This document shows, one piece after another, positions 41,628 through 50,902 of a DNA stretch of 64,000 bases. The position numbers were made by a program, and so were the translations under genes. Source of the DNA: JAFAYN01 sp036389055 (GTDB lineage: Bacteria; Gemmatimonadota; Gemmatimonadetes; Longimicrobiales; Longimicrobiaceae); NCBI GenBank assembly GCA_036389055.1, contig DASVQR010000025.1, positions 6,630-70,629 of the forward strand. The letters run 5' to 3'. The notes beneath the pieces are model-generated. The model was not told the origin of the DNA and made no database searches. It saw nothing but the letters and a program-made list of their open reading frames with translations. Within the stretch, counting starts at the first letter, position 1; each line of letters starts with the position of its first letter.

Positions 41628-42149
41628 ATGCCTCTCGACCAGCAACCCTCCCTCCGGCCGGCGGACGTGGTCGTGGCGCTGTCACTGGCGCTCGTGCCGG
41701 AGCAAAGCTACGGAGAGCTGTCCCAACGGCTGCACCTCAGCAGGGCCGCGGCTCATGGTGGAGTGAAGCGGCTCCAGGCGGCCACGCTCCTCCTTCCCGG
41801 ATCGCGCCTCGCCAACAGGCCCAGCCTCCGGGAGTTCCTGCTGTTCGGCGTCCGATACGCCTTCTACGCGGTTCCGGGGCCGATCACCCGCGGCGTCGCG
41901 ACGGCGCATTCCGCTCCCCCGCTGCGCGACGAGTTCTCCACGAACGACGTCGTGGTGTGGCCGAGCCCGGAAGGCCAGACGCGGGGGCAGAGCCTGGTTC
42001 CACTTTACCCGGGCGCTCCACTGCTCTCCAGGACGGATCCGGAGCTGTACGTGCTGCTGGCCATGATCGACACGCTCCGGATCGGCCAGGCGCGAGAGCG
42101 CGACCGGGCGCGTGAATGGATCACCCGGCGGGTCGCCGGAGAACCATGA
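41628..42149 (+). CDS. Helix-turn-helix partner of the nucleotidyltransferase
   Basis: 173 residues from the ATG at 41628; an earlier ATG at 41571 is possible and neither has a clear ribosome site. The N-terminal ~60 residues form a winged-helix-like unit (RPADVVVALSLALVPEQSYG, LSQRLHLSRAAAHGGVKRLQ). The rest is undescribed, with a VVVWPSPEGQTRGQSLVPLY segment. Its stop overlaps the start of the AbiEii-like gene (ATGA). A DNA-binding protein coupled to such an enzyme suggests a toxin-antitoxin-like pair, by analogy to AbiEi/AbiEii. Confidence 0.65.
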   Translation: MPLDQQPSLRPADVVVALSLALVPEQSYGELSQRLHLSRAAAHGGVKRLQAATLLLPGSRLANRPSLREFLLFGVRYAFYAVPGPITRGVATAHSAPPLRDEFSTNDVVVWPSPEGQTRGQSLVPLYPGAPLLSRTDPELYVLLAMIDTLRIGQARERDRAREWITRRVAGEP

Positions 42150-42838
42150 GCGCGAACTCGCTTCTGCTGGAGGCCACCGCGCGCCGGCTTCGCCCACTGC
42201 TGGACGAGGTGGTGTTCGTCGGTGGGCAGATCACCGAGCTTCTGCTCACCGACCCGGGTGCGAGCCGTGTCCGCTACACCAGGGACGTGGACGCGATCTG
42301 CCGCGCGTTCAGCCGCTCCCAGTATGAGCGCGTCGGCGCGGAGCTGCGACGGCTGGGGTTCAGCGAGGACCGGAGCGAGGGCGCACCGGTCTGCCGCTGG
42401 CGTGCCGAAGACAGCATCCTGGACCTGATGCCGCTGGACGAGACGGTGCTCGGGTTCGGCAGCCGGTGGTACGAGCGCGCATACGATACGGCGACGTCTC
42501 ACCCCCTCGCGCCAGGGATCGAGATCCGGATCGTTCGCCCGCCGCTGTTCCTCGCCACCAAGTGGAGCGCCTTCGAGGGCAGGGGCGAGGAAGACTACCT
42601 CGGCAGCCACGACGTCGAAGACATCATCACCCTGGCCGCGGGCAGGCCGGAGCTGCCGGACGAAGTGGCCGCGGAGCCGGCCGACCTCCGGGCGTACATC
42701 ACCGCGTGTACCACCCGGTTTCTCCGGTCCGGAGACGCGCCCTACACGATCGCAGGAGCTCTCCCCGACGCCCGGTTCGACCCCCGGCTGCCCGGCAGAG
42801 TCGAGGACGCGTTCCGCAGGATGGTGCACCTCGGCTGA
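42146..42838 (+). CDS. AbiEii-like nucleotidyltransferase
   Basis: 230 residues. The pol-beta nucleotidyltransferase motif is present: VVFVGGQITELLL (GG at 26-27) and YTRDVDAI, with Asp47 and Asp49 as metal ligands. A third acidic region follows in SILDLMPLDE. AbiEii/MenT toxins of this fold add nucleotides to RNA, including tRNA. The C-terminal half is helical. It is the second gene of a coupled pair. Confidence 0.78.
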   Translation: MSANSLLLEATARRLRPLLDEVVFVGGQITELLLTDPGASRVRYTRDVDAICRAFSRSQYERVGAELRRLGFSEDRSEGAPVCRWRAEDSILDLMPLDETVLGFGSRWYERAYDTATSHPLAPGIEIRIVRPPLFLATKWSAFEGRGEEDYLGSHDVEDIITLAAGRPELPDEVAAEPADLRAYITACTTRFLRSGDAPYTIAGALPDARFDPRLPGRVEDAFRRMVHLG

Positions 42839-42986
42839 CTCGCCTGTCCGGCAGGTAAGGTTCAGCATGCGACCTACGACCGGGCGCCGGAGCGGGCTCA
42901 CCCGGTTGTTCCGGCCGTCCGATTCGGGTAACTTCGCTGGTTCCGGCCGATCTTCCGCCGGGTGATCCGCGAGCGCCGTCCAAACC

Positions 42987-45900
42987 GTGATCGTAGTCCA
43001 CGCCTGCTGGAGCCCCTACGGCCTGCGCCTGTGGGGGGAGTCCTCGTACCGCCCCGCCCTGGCGCCGCGCCGCGGCGGCCGCCCCGCGCGCAAGCCCCGG
43101 CCGCGCGCGCACCCCTTCGCCCTGGACTACTGGTCGCTCCGCGACGCCCTCACCGACCTGGGCCCCGTGGACGAGCGCAGCCACGCGGCGGAGCTGGTCC
43201 TGCGGCTCCCCTCCCACCCCCGCGGCCCGGAGGCGTCGCCGCGCCTGGTGCGCGCCCGGCACGAGCCCGACGTGGAGGATCCCTCCGAGACCGCCTCGTG
43301 GACGCTGCGCGGCGTGGCGATGGAGCTGGACGCGTCGCTGGACTTCCTCCTGGCGCTCCCCGCGGCTCCGCCCGAGGGCGTGGCCGTCGCCGACTCGCTG
43401 CGCTGCCTGGGCGAGGTGGCGAAGCTGGCGCTGGAGCTGGTGGCGCGCGGCCACGTGCTCCCCGTGCTGGAGGGCGGCGGCATCTCGTGGGAGGCCGCCT
43501 GGCGCCCCGTGCTCACCGACGACGGGGACGCCGAGCGGCTGGCCGTGCTCCGCCTCGCCATGCCCGGCGCCGTGCTCGCCGCCGAGCCGGAGACCGCGCC
43601 CACCGTGGACGGGCTGGACGTGGCCGGCGGCGCGCTGGACGCGCTGGTGGACACCTGCGTGCGGCAGGCGCTCCGCGAGCAGAGGCTGATGCCCGCGCGG
43701 CGCGGCACCCGCACCCCCGCCGAGAAGTGGCTCGCCGCGCTGCTGGAGAAGCAATGGCTGCGCGGCGCCGAGCTGGCCCCGCTGCACGAGGCGCTCGCCG
43801 CCTGGTCGCGCCCCGCGGCGCCGGCCACCCAGGGCGGGCTGCGCACCTGCTTCCGGCTGTCCCCGCCCGGCGAGCGCCCGGACGACGCCGGGGGTCCCGA
43901 CCCGGCCTCCGGAAACGGGGCCGGCCCCGGAGACGCGCCCGCGCCCGACAGCTGGCGGCTGGACTTCCTCCTCCAGGCCACCGACGACCCGAGCCTGCTG
44001 GTCCCCGCCGAGGAGGTGTGGCGCGCGGGGGGCACGCTCACCGTGCTGAGCCGCACCCTGGACCAGCCGCAGGAGCGATTGCTGGGCGACCTGGGGCGGG
44101 CGCTCCGCCTCTTCCCGCCGCTGGAGCCGGCGCTGCGCGGCGCCCGCCCCACCGGCGCCGACCTGGATGCCGCGGCCGCCCACCGCTTCCTGCGCGAGGG
44201 GGCGCCGCTGCTGGCGCAGGCCGGCTTCGGCGTGCGCGTCCCCGCCTGGTGGACGCGCCCCGCCGCGCGGCTGGGGGTCAGGCTCCAGGCGCGCGCCTCC
44301 GCCTCCGCCGCGGGGAACGAGGGGGACGGGCGCTTCGGGCTGGACACGCTGGTCGCCTACGACTGGCGCGTGTCCATCGGCGAGCAGAGCGTGTCCGCCG
44401 AGGAGTTCCGGGCGCTCGCCGCGGCGAAGGTGCCGCTGGTCAAGTTCCGCGGCGAATGGGTGGAATTGAAGCCCGGCGAGGCCGAGGCGGCGCTGCGGCT
44501 GCTGGAGCGCGGCGATTCCGGCCGCATGACCGCCGCCGAGGCGCTGCGCCTGGGGATGGGCGGCGGCGAGGCCGTCCCCGAGCTCCCCGTGGTCGGCTTC
44601 GAGGCCGAGGGGTGGCTGGGCGAGCTGCTCGCCGGGGCCGGCGACGCGCGCCTCAAGCCGGCCCGCACGCCCGCCGGCTTCGCGGGCAAGCTGCGCCCCT
44701 ACCAGAAGCGCGGCCTGGCCTGGCTAGCCTTCCTGGACCGGCTGGGGCTGGGCGCCTGCCTGGCCGACGACATGGGGCTGGGGAAGACGGTCCAGCTCCT
44801 CGCCCTGCTCCTCGCCGAGCCGGTGGAGACGGGGAGCGGCAGGCGGCGGCGTCGCCTCCCCACGCTGCTGGTGTGCCCCATGTCCGTGGTGGGCAACTGG
44901 CAGCGCGAGGCGGCCCGCTTCGCGCCGGGGCTGCGGGTGCACGTGCACCACGGGGGCGAGCGGCTGGGCGGGCGCGAGCTGCGGCGCGCCGTGCGCGACA
45001 GCGACCTGGTGATCACCACCTACGCCCTGGCCGCGCGCGACCGCGAGGAGCTGGACGCGGTGGAGTGGGGGCGCGTGGTGCTGGACGAGGCCCAGAACAT
45101 CAAGAACTCCGCCGCCAAGCAGACACAGGCCGTGCGGAGCCTGCGGGCCCCGCGGCGCATCGCGCTCACCGGCACCCCGGTGGAGAACCGGCTGGCCGAG
45201 CTGTGGTCCATCCTGGAGTTCCTGAACCCCGGGCTGCTGGGGAGCGCCGCCGAGTTCCGCCGCAGCTTCGCCGTGCCCATCGAGCGCTTCCACGACGCCG
45301 ACCGCGCCGCGCAGCTGCGCCGGCTCACCGGCCCCTTCGTCCTGCGACGGCTCAAGACCGACCGGAACATCATCCGGGACCTGCCGGCCAAGAACGAGAT
45401 GAAGGTGTTCTGCAACCTGACCCGCGAGCAGGCCACGCTCTACCAGGCCGTGGTGGACGAGATGATGCAGCGGGTGGAGGCGAGCACCGGCATGGAGCGG
45501 CGCGGGCTGGTGCTGAGCACGCTGCTGCGCCTCAAGCAGGTGTGCAACCACCCGGCGCAGCTCCTCAAGGACGGCTCCGCCATCCCCGGGCGCTCCGGCA
45601 AGCTGGCCCGGCTGGAGGAGACGCTGGAGGAGGTGCTGGAGGTGGGGGACCGGGCGCTGGTGTTCACCCAGTTCGCGGAGATGGGGCAGATGCTGCGCGC
45701 CCACCTGGAGGCGCGCTTCGGGCGCGAGGTGCCGTTCCTGTACGGCGGCACCAGCAAGCCGGCCCGGGACGCGCTGGTGGAGCGCTTCCAGTCGGCGGAC
45801 GGCCCGCCCGTGCTGCTGGTGTCGCTCAAGGCCGGGGGCACCGGGCTCAACCTGACCGCGGCGAACCACGTCATCCACTTCGATCGCTGGTGGAACCCGG

Positions 45901-46133
45901 CCGTGGAGGACCAGGCCACCGACCGCGCCTTCCGCATCGGCCAGCGGCGCGACGTGCAGGTGCGCAAGCTGGTGTGCGCCGGCACCCTGGAGGAGCGGAT
46001 CGACGCCATGATCGAGGAAAAGAAGGCGCTGGCCGAGAGCGTCCTCGGCGCCGGCGAGGCGTGGCTGACCGAGCTTTCCACCGACGAGCTGCGCCGAGTC
46101 ATTGCGCTTGCCGCCGATGCCGTTGCGGAATGA
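42987..46133 (+). CDS. SNF2-family DNA helicase/translocase (HepA-like)
   Basis: 1048 residues from a GTG. The first ~560 residues are a bacterial SNF2-associated N-terminal region. The helicase core has motif I ADDMGLGKT, then LLVCPMSVVGNWQREAARF, DEAQNIKN (motif II), ALTGTPVENRLAELWS (III), and in the second RecA lobe LVFTQFAEMG, LLVSLKAGGTGLNLTAANHV and DQATDRAFRIGQ. It uses ATP to move on DNA or remodel nucleoprotein. A SWIM zinc-finger gene follows after an intergenic repeat; the two are commonly paired. Confidence 0.94.
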   Translation: MIVVHACWSPYGLRLWGESSYRPALAPRRGGRPARKPRPRAHPFALDYWSLRDALTDLGPVDERSHAAELVLRLPSHPRGPEASPRLVRARHEPDVEDPSETASWTLRGVAMELDASLDFLLALPAAPPEGVAVADSLRCLGEVAKLALELVARGHVLPVLEGGGISWEAAWRPVLTDDGDAERLAVLRLAMPGAVLAAEPETAPTVDGLDVAGGALDALVDTCVRQALREQRLMPARRGTRTPAEKWLAALLEKQWLRGAELAPLHEALAAWSRPAAPATQGGLRTCFRLSPPGERPDDAGGPDPASGNGAGPGDAPAPDSWRLDFLLQATDDPSLLVPAEEVWRAGGTLTVLSRTLDQPQERLLGDLGRALRLFPPLEPALRGARPTGADLDAAAAHRFLREGAPLLAQAGFGVRVPAWWTRPAARLGVRLQARASASAAGNEGDGRFGLDTLVAYDWRVSIGEQSVSAEEFRALAAAKVPLVKFRGEWVELKPGEAEAALRLLERGDSGRMTAAEALRLGMGGGEAVPELPVVGFEAEGWLGELLAGAGDARLKPARTPAGFAGKLRPYQKRGLAWLAFLDRLGLGACLADDMGLGKTVQLLALLLAEPVETGSGRRRRRLPTLLVCPMSVVGNWQREAARFAPGLRVHVHHGGERLGGRELRRAVRDSDLVITTYALAARDREELDAVEWGRVVLDEAQNIKNSAAKQTQAVRSLRAPRRIALTGTPVENRLAELWSILEFLNPGLLGSAAEFRRSFAVPIERFHDADRAAQLRRLTGPFVLRRLKTDRNIIRDLPAKNEMKVFCNLTREQATLYQAVVDEMMQRVEASTGMERRGLVLSTLLRLKQVCNHPAQLLKDGSAIPGRSGKLARLEETLEEVLEVGDRALVFTQFAEMGQMLRAHLEARFGREVPFLYGGTSKPARDALVERFQSADGPPVLLVSLKAGGTGLNLTAANHVIHFDRWWNPAVEDQATDRAFRIGQRRDVQVRKLVCAGTLEERIDAMIEEKKALAESVLGAGEAWLTELSTDELRRVIALAADAVAE

Positions 46134-46149
46134 ACTGATTTCACTGCGG

Positions 46150-46283
46150 GTTCGGGCGTGCCCCCGGCTGCGCCGGGGTCGGGCTGCGGCTCCGTTGGCG
46201 AGCAAACAACGCTCGCCAACGGAGTCGAGCCCGCGCAAACAGCCGCGCGGTCTCGCCCCTTCGGGCCGACATCCCTCACGCGG
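46150..46283 (+). repeat. Structured 3'-UTR repeat, copy C
   Basis: Begins 16 bp after the SNF2 stop, same strand. The outer stem of the central hairpin is CTCCGT/ACGGAG, versus CTGCGT/ACGCAG in copies A and B; the inner stem GGCGAGC/GCTCGCC and loop AAACAAC are shared. The third hairpin is CCGCGC/GCGCGG-like with loop AAACAGC. Confidence 0.85.
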
Positions 46284-46303
46284 GGCCCGTGCTGGCGTCC
46301 GCG

Positions 46304-46440
46304 GGGGCCCCCTCCCCCGGCCCCTCCCCCGCAAGCGGGAGAGGGGAGAACTGCCTGCCGTACCTGGATCTCCAGCCGTTGTCCCCTCTCCCAGAATTGG
46401 GAGAGGGTGGCGAGCCTCAAGCGAGCCGGGTGAGGGCCCG
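46304..46440 (+). repeat. Double palindromic repeat of a widespread type
   Basis: Two GC-rich inverted repeats: one around CCCCCGCAAGCGGG (near 46326-46340), the other a perfect 10-bp stem CCCTCTCCCA/TGGGAGAGGG at 46384-46393 and 46398-46407, followed by GTGGCGAGCCTCAAGCGAGC. Elements of this look are common between genes in many bacteria. Together with copy C they fill the 46134-46491 gap; I see no gene there. Confidence 0.6.
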
Positions 46441-46491
46441 CAGTTGCAGGCTGTTCCCTGTTCCCTGTAACCTGTTCCCTAGCCGTTCCCC

Positions 46492-47373
46492 ATGTCCGAC
46501 TGGTGGATGTACGAGAACTCCGGCCCGCTCCCCTCGCGCGACGGCATCCCGGCGCGCAGCCGGCGCGGCGAGATCGGGGAGACGTGGTGGTCGCGGCGGT
46601 TCATCGCGGCGCTGCGGGAGGTCACCGATCCGTCGCGGCTCACGCGCGGGCGGAGCTACGCGCGCGGCGGGCAGGTCATGGACCTGCGCGTGGCGCCGGG
46701 GGTGGTGACGGCGGAGGTGCAGGGGTCGCGGGCCGCGCCGTACCGGGTGCGGATCACCCTGCCGCCGTTCACGGACGCCGAGTGGGAGCGGGTCGAGCGG
46801 GCGCTGGCGGGGCAGGCGCTCTTCCTGGCCGCGCTGCTCGCGGGGGAGATGCCGCAGGGCGTGGAGGAGGTATTCCGGGCGGAGGGGCTGTCGCTCTTCC
46901 CCAGCCGGCCGGAGGAGCTGGGGAGCGAGTGCACCTGCCCGGACCCGGTGAACCCGTGCAAGCACATCGCCGCCACCCTGTACATCCTGGCCGAGGCGTT
47001 CGACGCCGACCCGTTCCTGGTGCTCGCCTGGCGCGGCCGTCCGCGCGAGCGGCTGCTGGAGCGGCTGCGCGAGCTGCGCGGCGCCGCCCCGGAAGCGGCC
47101 GCCGGGGACGCGGCGCCCGCGGAGGAGGCGGAGGCCCGGCGCACGGGCGGGTTCTGGAACGCGGGGCCGGAGCTGGCTGCGCTGCACTTCGCGCCGCGGG
47201 CGGCGGAGGTGCCGGACGCGGTGCTGCGGCAGCTGGGGCCGCTGCCGCGCGTGGCGGGCACCGAGCGCATCGCGGAGGCGCTGGCCGGGGCGTACCGCGC
47301 CTTCACCGCCGCCGCCGAGCGGCGCGCCTTCGGCGACGGGGCCGCGGCGCCCGGCGACGCCCCGGAGGGCTGA
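46492..47373 (+). CDS. SWIM zinc-finger protein
   Basis: 293 residues. The SWIM motif is seen as CTCPDPVNPCKHIAATLYI (CxC...CxH) near residues 144-163. The N-terminal part starts DWWMYENSGP and has the RRGEIGETWWSRRFI segment common to these proteins. The C-terminus is Ala-rich. SWIM domains bind DNA or proteins; SWIM proteins beside SNF2 helicases are a recurrent bacterial pair and likely cooperate. The exact task is unknown. Confidence 0.9.
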   Translation: MSDWWMYENSGPLPSRDGIPARSRRGEIGETWWSRRFIAALREVTDPSRLTRGRSYARGGQVMDLRVAPGVVTAEVQGSRAAPYRVRITLPPFTDAEWERVERALAGQALFLAALLAGEMPQGVEEVFRAEGLSLFPSRPEELGSECTCPDPVNPCKHIAATLYILAEAFDADPFLVLAWRGRPRERLLERLRELRGAAPEAAAGDAAPAEEAEARRTGGFWNAGPELAALHFAPRAAEVPDAVLRQLGPLPRVAGTERIAEALAGAYRAFTAAAERRAFGDGAAAPGDAPEG

Positions 47374-47491
47374 CCCGCCCGGCGCACGGTCCGTCCCGCC
47401 TCCGCACGGCTCGTCCCCGCCACGCTGTTCCCGCCGCCGCCCGCCGCGTACATTGCGCTCTCCCGGTCCCCGCCCCCAGCCCGCCCCCCTC

Positions 47492-49177
47492 GTGAAACGC
47501 ATCGCCACGCTCGCCCTGGCCCTGGCGGCGCTCGCCCGCGCCGCCGCCGCGCAGCAGACCGACATCTACGACTCCGGCGGGCCGCTCACCCCCCAGCAGG
47601 CGGCCTACGACGTGACGTTCTACGCGCTGGACCTGCGCGTGGACCCGCGCGCCCGCAGCATCGCCGGCACGGGGACCACCGTGGCGCGCATCGTCGCGCC
47701 CACCCGCAACCTGGTGCTGGACCTGGACACGCTGCTCGCCGTGTCCGCCGTCACCGCGCCCCAGGGGGCGGCGGGGCGGCCGCTGCGCTGGGAGCGGCGC
47801 GGCGGCAAGCTGTGGGTCGACCTGGGGGCGGAGCGCGCGGCGGGCGAGCAGGTGGCGGTGCGCGTGGCCTACGCCGGGCGGCCGCGCGTGGCGCCGAACG
47901 CCCCGTGGGACGGCGGCTTCGTGTGGGCGCGGACGCGCGCCGGCCAGCCGTGGATCGCCACCGCCGTGCAGGGCGAGGGGCCGGACCTGTGGTGGCCGTC
48001 CAAGGACCACCCCTCGGACGAGCCCGATTCCATGTCCATCCGCGTGGTCGTCCCGGCGCCCCTGGTGGTGGCGAGCAACGGGCGGCTGCGGCGCGTCGTG
48101 CCGGCGCCGGGCGGCGCGCGCGCCTACGAGTGGTTCGTCTCCACCCCCATCAACGCCTACGACGTCGCCCTCAACATCGCCCCGTACCGCACGGTGGAGG
48201 GGGAGCTGGAGTCCGTCGCCGGGGGGCACTTCCCGGTGGTGTTCTACGTCCTGCCCGAGGACGAGGCGCGCGGCCGGGCCCTGTTCCCCGAGATCCTGGA
48301 CCACCTGCGCTTCTTCGAGCGGCTGCTGGGCCCCTACCCCTTCCGCGCCGACAAGTACGGCGTGGCCCAGACGCCGCACCTGGGGATGGAGCACCAGACC
48401 ATCATCGCCTACGGCGCCCGCTTCGACAACGCGGCAATGACCGGGCGCGACTGGGGCTTCGACGCCCTTCACCACCACGAGCTCTCGCACGAGTGGTGGG
48501 GCAACCTGGTGACCAACGCCGACTGGAAGGACATGTGGCTGCACGAGGGCTTCGGCAGCTACATGCAGGCGCTGTACATGGAGCAGCGGGCCGGCCGGCG
48601 CGGCTACCTGGACTACGTGCGCGGCCAGCGCGCGACGATCGCCAACCGCGCCCCCGTGGCGCCGCGCGAATCGCGCACCGCGGGGCAGATCTACTTCGCG
48701 GCGGGCGGCGACATCTACGACAAGGGCTCCTGGTTCCTGCACACGCTGCGCTGGGTGGCGGGCGACTCGGCGCTGTTCCGCTCGCTGCGCCGCATGGCGT
48801 ACCCGGACCCGGAAATGGAGCGCGTGGCCGGCGGCGCGCAGACGCGCTTCGCCACCACCGACGACTTCCTGCGCATCGCCCAGCGCGAGGCCGGCCTGGA
48901 GCTGGGGTGGATGTTCGAGGTGTACCTGCGCCAGCCCGCGCTCCCGCGCCTGGCGGCGCAGCGCGCGGGCGACACGCTGCGGCTGCGCTGGGACGCGCCG
49001 GGCGGGCTCCCCTTCCCCATGCCCGTGGAGGTGGAGGTGGACGGCCGCAGGCGGCGGGTGGAGATGCCCGGCGGCCGCGCGGAGCTGGCGGTGCCGCGGG
49101 GGGCGCGCGTGGTGGTGGACCCGGACGGCTGGGTCCTCCGCGAGAACCAGGACCCGCTGGTCCCGACGGGGCGCTGA
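47492..49177 (+). CDS. M1-family metallopeptidase
   Basis: 561 residues from a GTG with a signal peptide (ending ARAAAAQQ). Catalytic motif H329-E330-L-S-H333 with the third ligand Glu352 (18-residue spacer) in WLHEGFGSYMQALYMEQ. The exopeptidase loop appears as HLGMEHQTIIAYG in place of GAMEN. An N-terminal beta domain precedes it, and the C-terminal helical domain of larger members is missing. Exported aminopeptidases of this type trim peptides in the periplasm. Confidence 0.92.
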   Translation: MKRIATLALALAALARAAAAQQTDIYDSGGPLTPQQAAYDVTFYALDLRVDPRARSIAGTGTTVARIVAPTRNLVLDLDTLLAVSAVTAPQGAAGRPLRWERRGGKLWVDLGAERAAGEQVAVRVAYAGRPRVAPNAPWDGGFVWARTRAGQPWIATAVQGEGPDLWWPSKDHPSDEPDSMSIRVVVPAPLVVASNGRLRRVVPAPGGARAYEWFVSTPINAYDVALNIAPYRTVEGELESVAGGHFPVVFYVLPEDEARGRALFPEILDHLRFFERLLGPYPFRADKYGVAQTPHLGMEHQTIIAYGARFDNAAMTGRDWGFDALHHHELSHEWWGNLVTNADWKDMWLHEGFGSYMQALYMEQRAGRRGYLDYVRGQRATIANRAPVAPRESRTAGQIYFAAGGDIYDKGSWFLHTLRWVAGDSALFRSLRRMAYPDPEMERVAGGAQTRFATTDDFLRIAQREAGLELGWMFEVYLRQPALPRLAAQRAGDTLRLRWDAPGGLPFPMPVEVEVDGRRRRVEMPGGRAELAVPRGARVVVDPDGWVLRENQDPLVPTGR

Positions 49178-49275
49178 CGGCCGCCGCGGCGGCCCCCTTG
49201 TGTGCAGAAAAGCTCGCGGGTAGCGTGCATGTGCGGGCCCGCCGGGGCCCACGCCACCCCAGCGGGAGATCCGCC

Positions 49276-49401
49276 ATGCTCCACAACGTGATCCTGCTCC
49301 AGCGCCGCTTCCCGGACCACGCCCGCGGCATCGCCGTGGCCGCGGCCGCCCTGTCGCTCGGCGCCCTCGCGGCGGGCGTCGGCCTGCTCCTCCTCGGCTG
49401 A
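49276..49401 (+). CDS. Small single-span membrane protein
   Basis: 41 residues from an ATG with GGGAG 8 bp upstream. The N-terminal half is basic (QRRFPDHARG), the C-terminal half is one hydrophobic helix (IAVAAAALSLGALAAGVGLL). A hairpin follows the stop directly. Function unknown. Confidence 0.5.
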   Translation: MLHNVILLQRRFPDHARGIAVAAAALSLGALAAGVGLLLLG

Positions 49402-49407
49402 GCCACC

Positions 49408-49437
49408 GGCGCCGGCCGGGCGACCCCGGCCGGCGCC
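49408..49437. terminator. Strong GC hairpin after the 41-residue gene
   Basis: A 13-bp stem, GGCGCCGGCCGGG (49408-49420) with its complement (49425-49437), loop 4 bases; 7 bp after the stop. No U-run. Confidence 0.55.
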
Positions 49438-49441
49438 CCGT

Positions 49442-49882
49442 ATGGCCCGTCCATCTTCCATGCGATCCCCCATGCTCCGCTTCCGCATCCCCCTGCTGCC
49501 GTGGGCTGCGGCCCTCCTGCTGGTGTTCTCGCCCGCGCTCCTCCCCGTGCTGATGGGCTTCGCGCTGTTCCCCGGCACGTTCCGGGGGCCGGGGCTCGGG
49601 CTGCTGCTGGTGTACCTGGCGGCGCTCGCCTACACCCGCTTCGTGTGCGTCATGGACATCGACGGGGAAGGGATGGCGCTCTACCGGGTGAACCGCCTCC
49701 GCTGGCCCGAGGTCGTCGCCGCGCGCTCCCGCCGGGTCCTGTTCCTCCCGTACCTGGTGCTGGAGCGCACGCGGGGGATGAACTGGTGGGTACCGCTCTA
49801 CTTCACCGGCCCCGTGGACGTGCGCGAGGCCCTGCGCCGCTCCGTCGACCCGGGGCACCCCATCCGCTCGGCCCTCGGCTGA
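49442..49882 (+). CDS. Small membrane protein with PH-like domain
   Basis: 146 residues. Two hydrophobic helices near residues 17-39 and 49-66 are followed by a beta-rich part (CVMDIDGEGMALYRVNRLRW, then EVVAARSRRVLFLPYLVLER). This layout resembles bacterial PH-domain-like membrane proteins. Three nearby in-frame ATGs (49442, 49460, 49472) leave the start uncertain. Function unknown. Confidence 0.65.
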   Translation: MARPSSMRSPMLRFRIPLLPWAAALLLVFSPALLPVLMGFALFPGTFRGPGLGLLLVYLAALAYTRFVCVMDIDGEGMALYRVNRLRWPEVVAARSRRVLFLPYLVLERTRGMNWWVPLYFTGPVDVREALRRSVDPGHPIRSALG

Positions 49883-49924
49883 TCCCGTGGCGCCAGACCA
49901 CTCCTCTCCCCCGCACGGGCTTCC

Positions 49925-50863
49925 ATGACCCCACTCCGACGGTCCCGCTCCGGAGCCATCCTGGCCCTGGCACTGCTCGCCTGCGCGGGCACCGCGGCCG
50001 CGCAGGGCGGCCCGCCGAGGGCCCCGGCCGCCGTGGACTCGCTGCTGGCGTACGACGCGCGGCGGCCGCTGGACGTTCGCGTCGTCGGGACGGAGCGGCG
50101 CGACGGGGTGACGGTGCAGGACGTGACCTTCGCGAGCGTGGCGGGCGGCGCGCCCACGCAGGCGTACCTGGTGCGGCCGGACAGCGCCGCCGGCCCGCTG
50201 GCCGCCGTGCTCTTCGTCCACTGGTTCGCGCCGCCGGAGCCCACCTCCAACCGCACGCAGTACCTGGACGAGGCGCGGGCACTGGCCCGGCGCGGCGTGG
50301 CGTCGCTGCTGGTCTCCACCTTCTGGTCGGACCCGGCGCGCTACCGCGCCCGGCGCTGGGAGACCGACTTCGACAACTCGGTGGCGCAGGCCCGGGAGCT
50401 GCGCCGCGCGCTGGACGTGCTGGAGGCGCAGCCCGGCGTGGACCCGCGGCGCATCGCCTACGTGGGCCACGACTACGGGGCCATGTTCGGGGCGGCGGTC
50501 GCCGCGGTGGAGACGCGGCCGAAGGCGTACGTGCTGATCGCCGGGGCGCCGCGCTTCCCGGACTGGTACCTGTTCGGCTCGGCCAGCGGAAAGCCCGCGG
50601 GCGCGGCGCTTGCTGCCTTCCGCGAGCGGTTCGCCCGCATCGACCCGGTGCGCGTCCTGGGGCGGGCGCGGGCGGCCGTGTTCCTCCAGTACGGCGAGGA
50701 GGACCGCTACACGCCGCGCGACGATTTCCTGGAACTGTACCGCGCCGCGCCCGAGCCAAAGCGCATCGCCACCTACCGCTCCGGCCACGCCATGGACGCG
50801 CCCATCATCCGGCTGGACCGGACCGCCTGGCTGGCCGAGCAGCTGGGCCTCCCGGAGCGCTGA
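49925..50863 (+). CDS. Exported alpha/beta hydrolase (dienelactone-hydrolase-like)
   Basis: 312 residues with a signal peptide (ALLACAGTAAAQ). The fold resembles dienelactone hydrolase family members: LAAVLFVHWFAPPEPT, ALARRGVASLLVSTFW, DVLEAQPGVDPRRIAYVGHD. The nucleophile elbow reads GHDYG, with Asp183 where the family has Cys or Ser. A DRYTP segment and a late His (SGHAMD) give plausible acid and base residues. Asp nucleophiles are typical of epoxide hydrolases and haloalkane dehalogenases. Substrate unknown. Confidence 0.82.
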   Translation: MTPLRRSRSGAILALALLACAGTAAAQGGPPRAPAAVDSLLAYDARRPLDVRVVGTERRDGVTVQDVTFASVAGGAPTQAYLVRPDSAAGPLAAVLFVHWFAPPEPTSNRTQYLDEARALARRGVASLLVSTFWSDPARYRARRWETDFDNSVAQARELRRALDVLEAQPGVDPRRIAYVGHDYGAMFGAAVAAVETRPKAYVLIAGAPRFPDWYLFGSASGKPAGAALAAFRERFARIDPVRVLGRARAAVFLQYGEEDRYTPRDDFLELYRAAPEPKRIATYRSGHAMDAPIIRLDRTAWLAEQLGLPER

Positions 50864-50902
50864 GCCGCTTCTCCGTCCTCCCCGCACCCACCGATCCCGA
50901 CG

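Noticed and set aside
46304..46440. CRISPR-like or RNA-gene interpretation of the palindromic repeats
   Set aside because: Only two unequal palindromes, no regular spacers; the look is that of common intergenic palindromic repeats.
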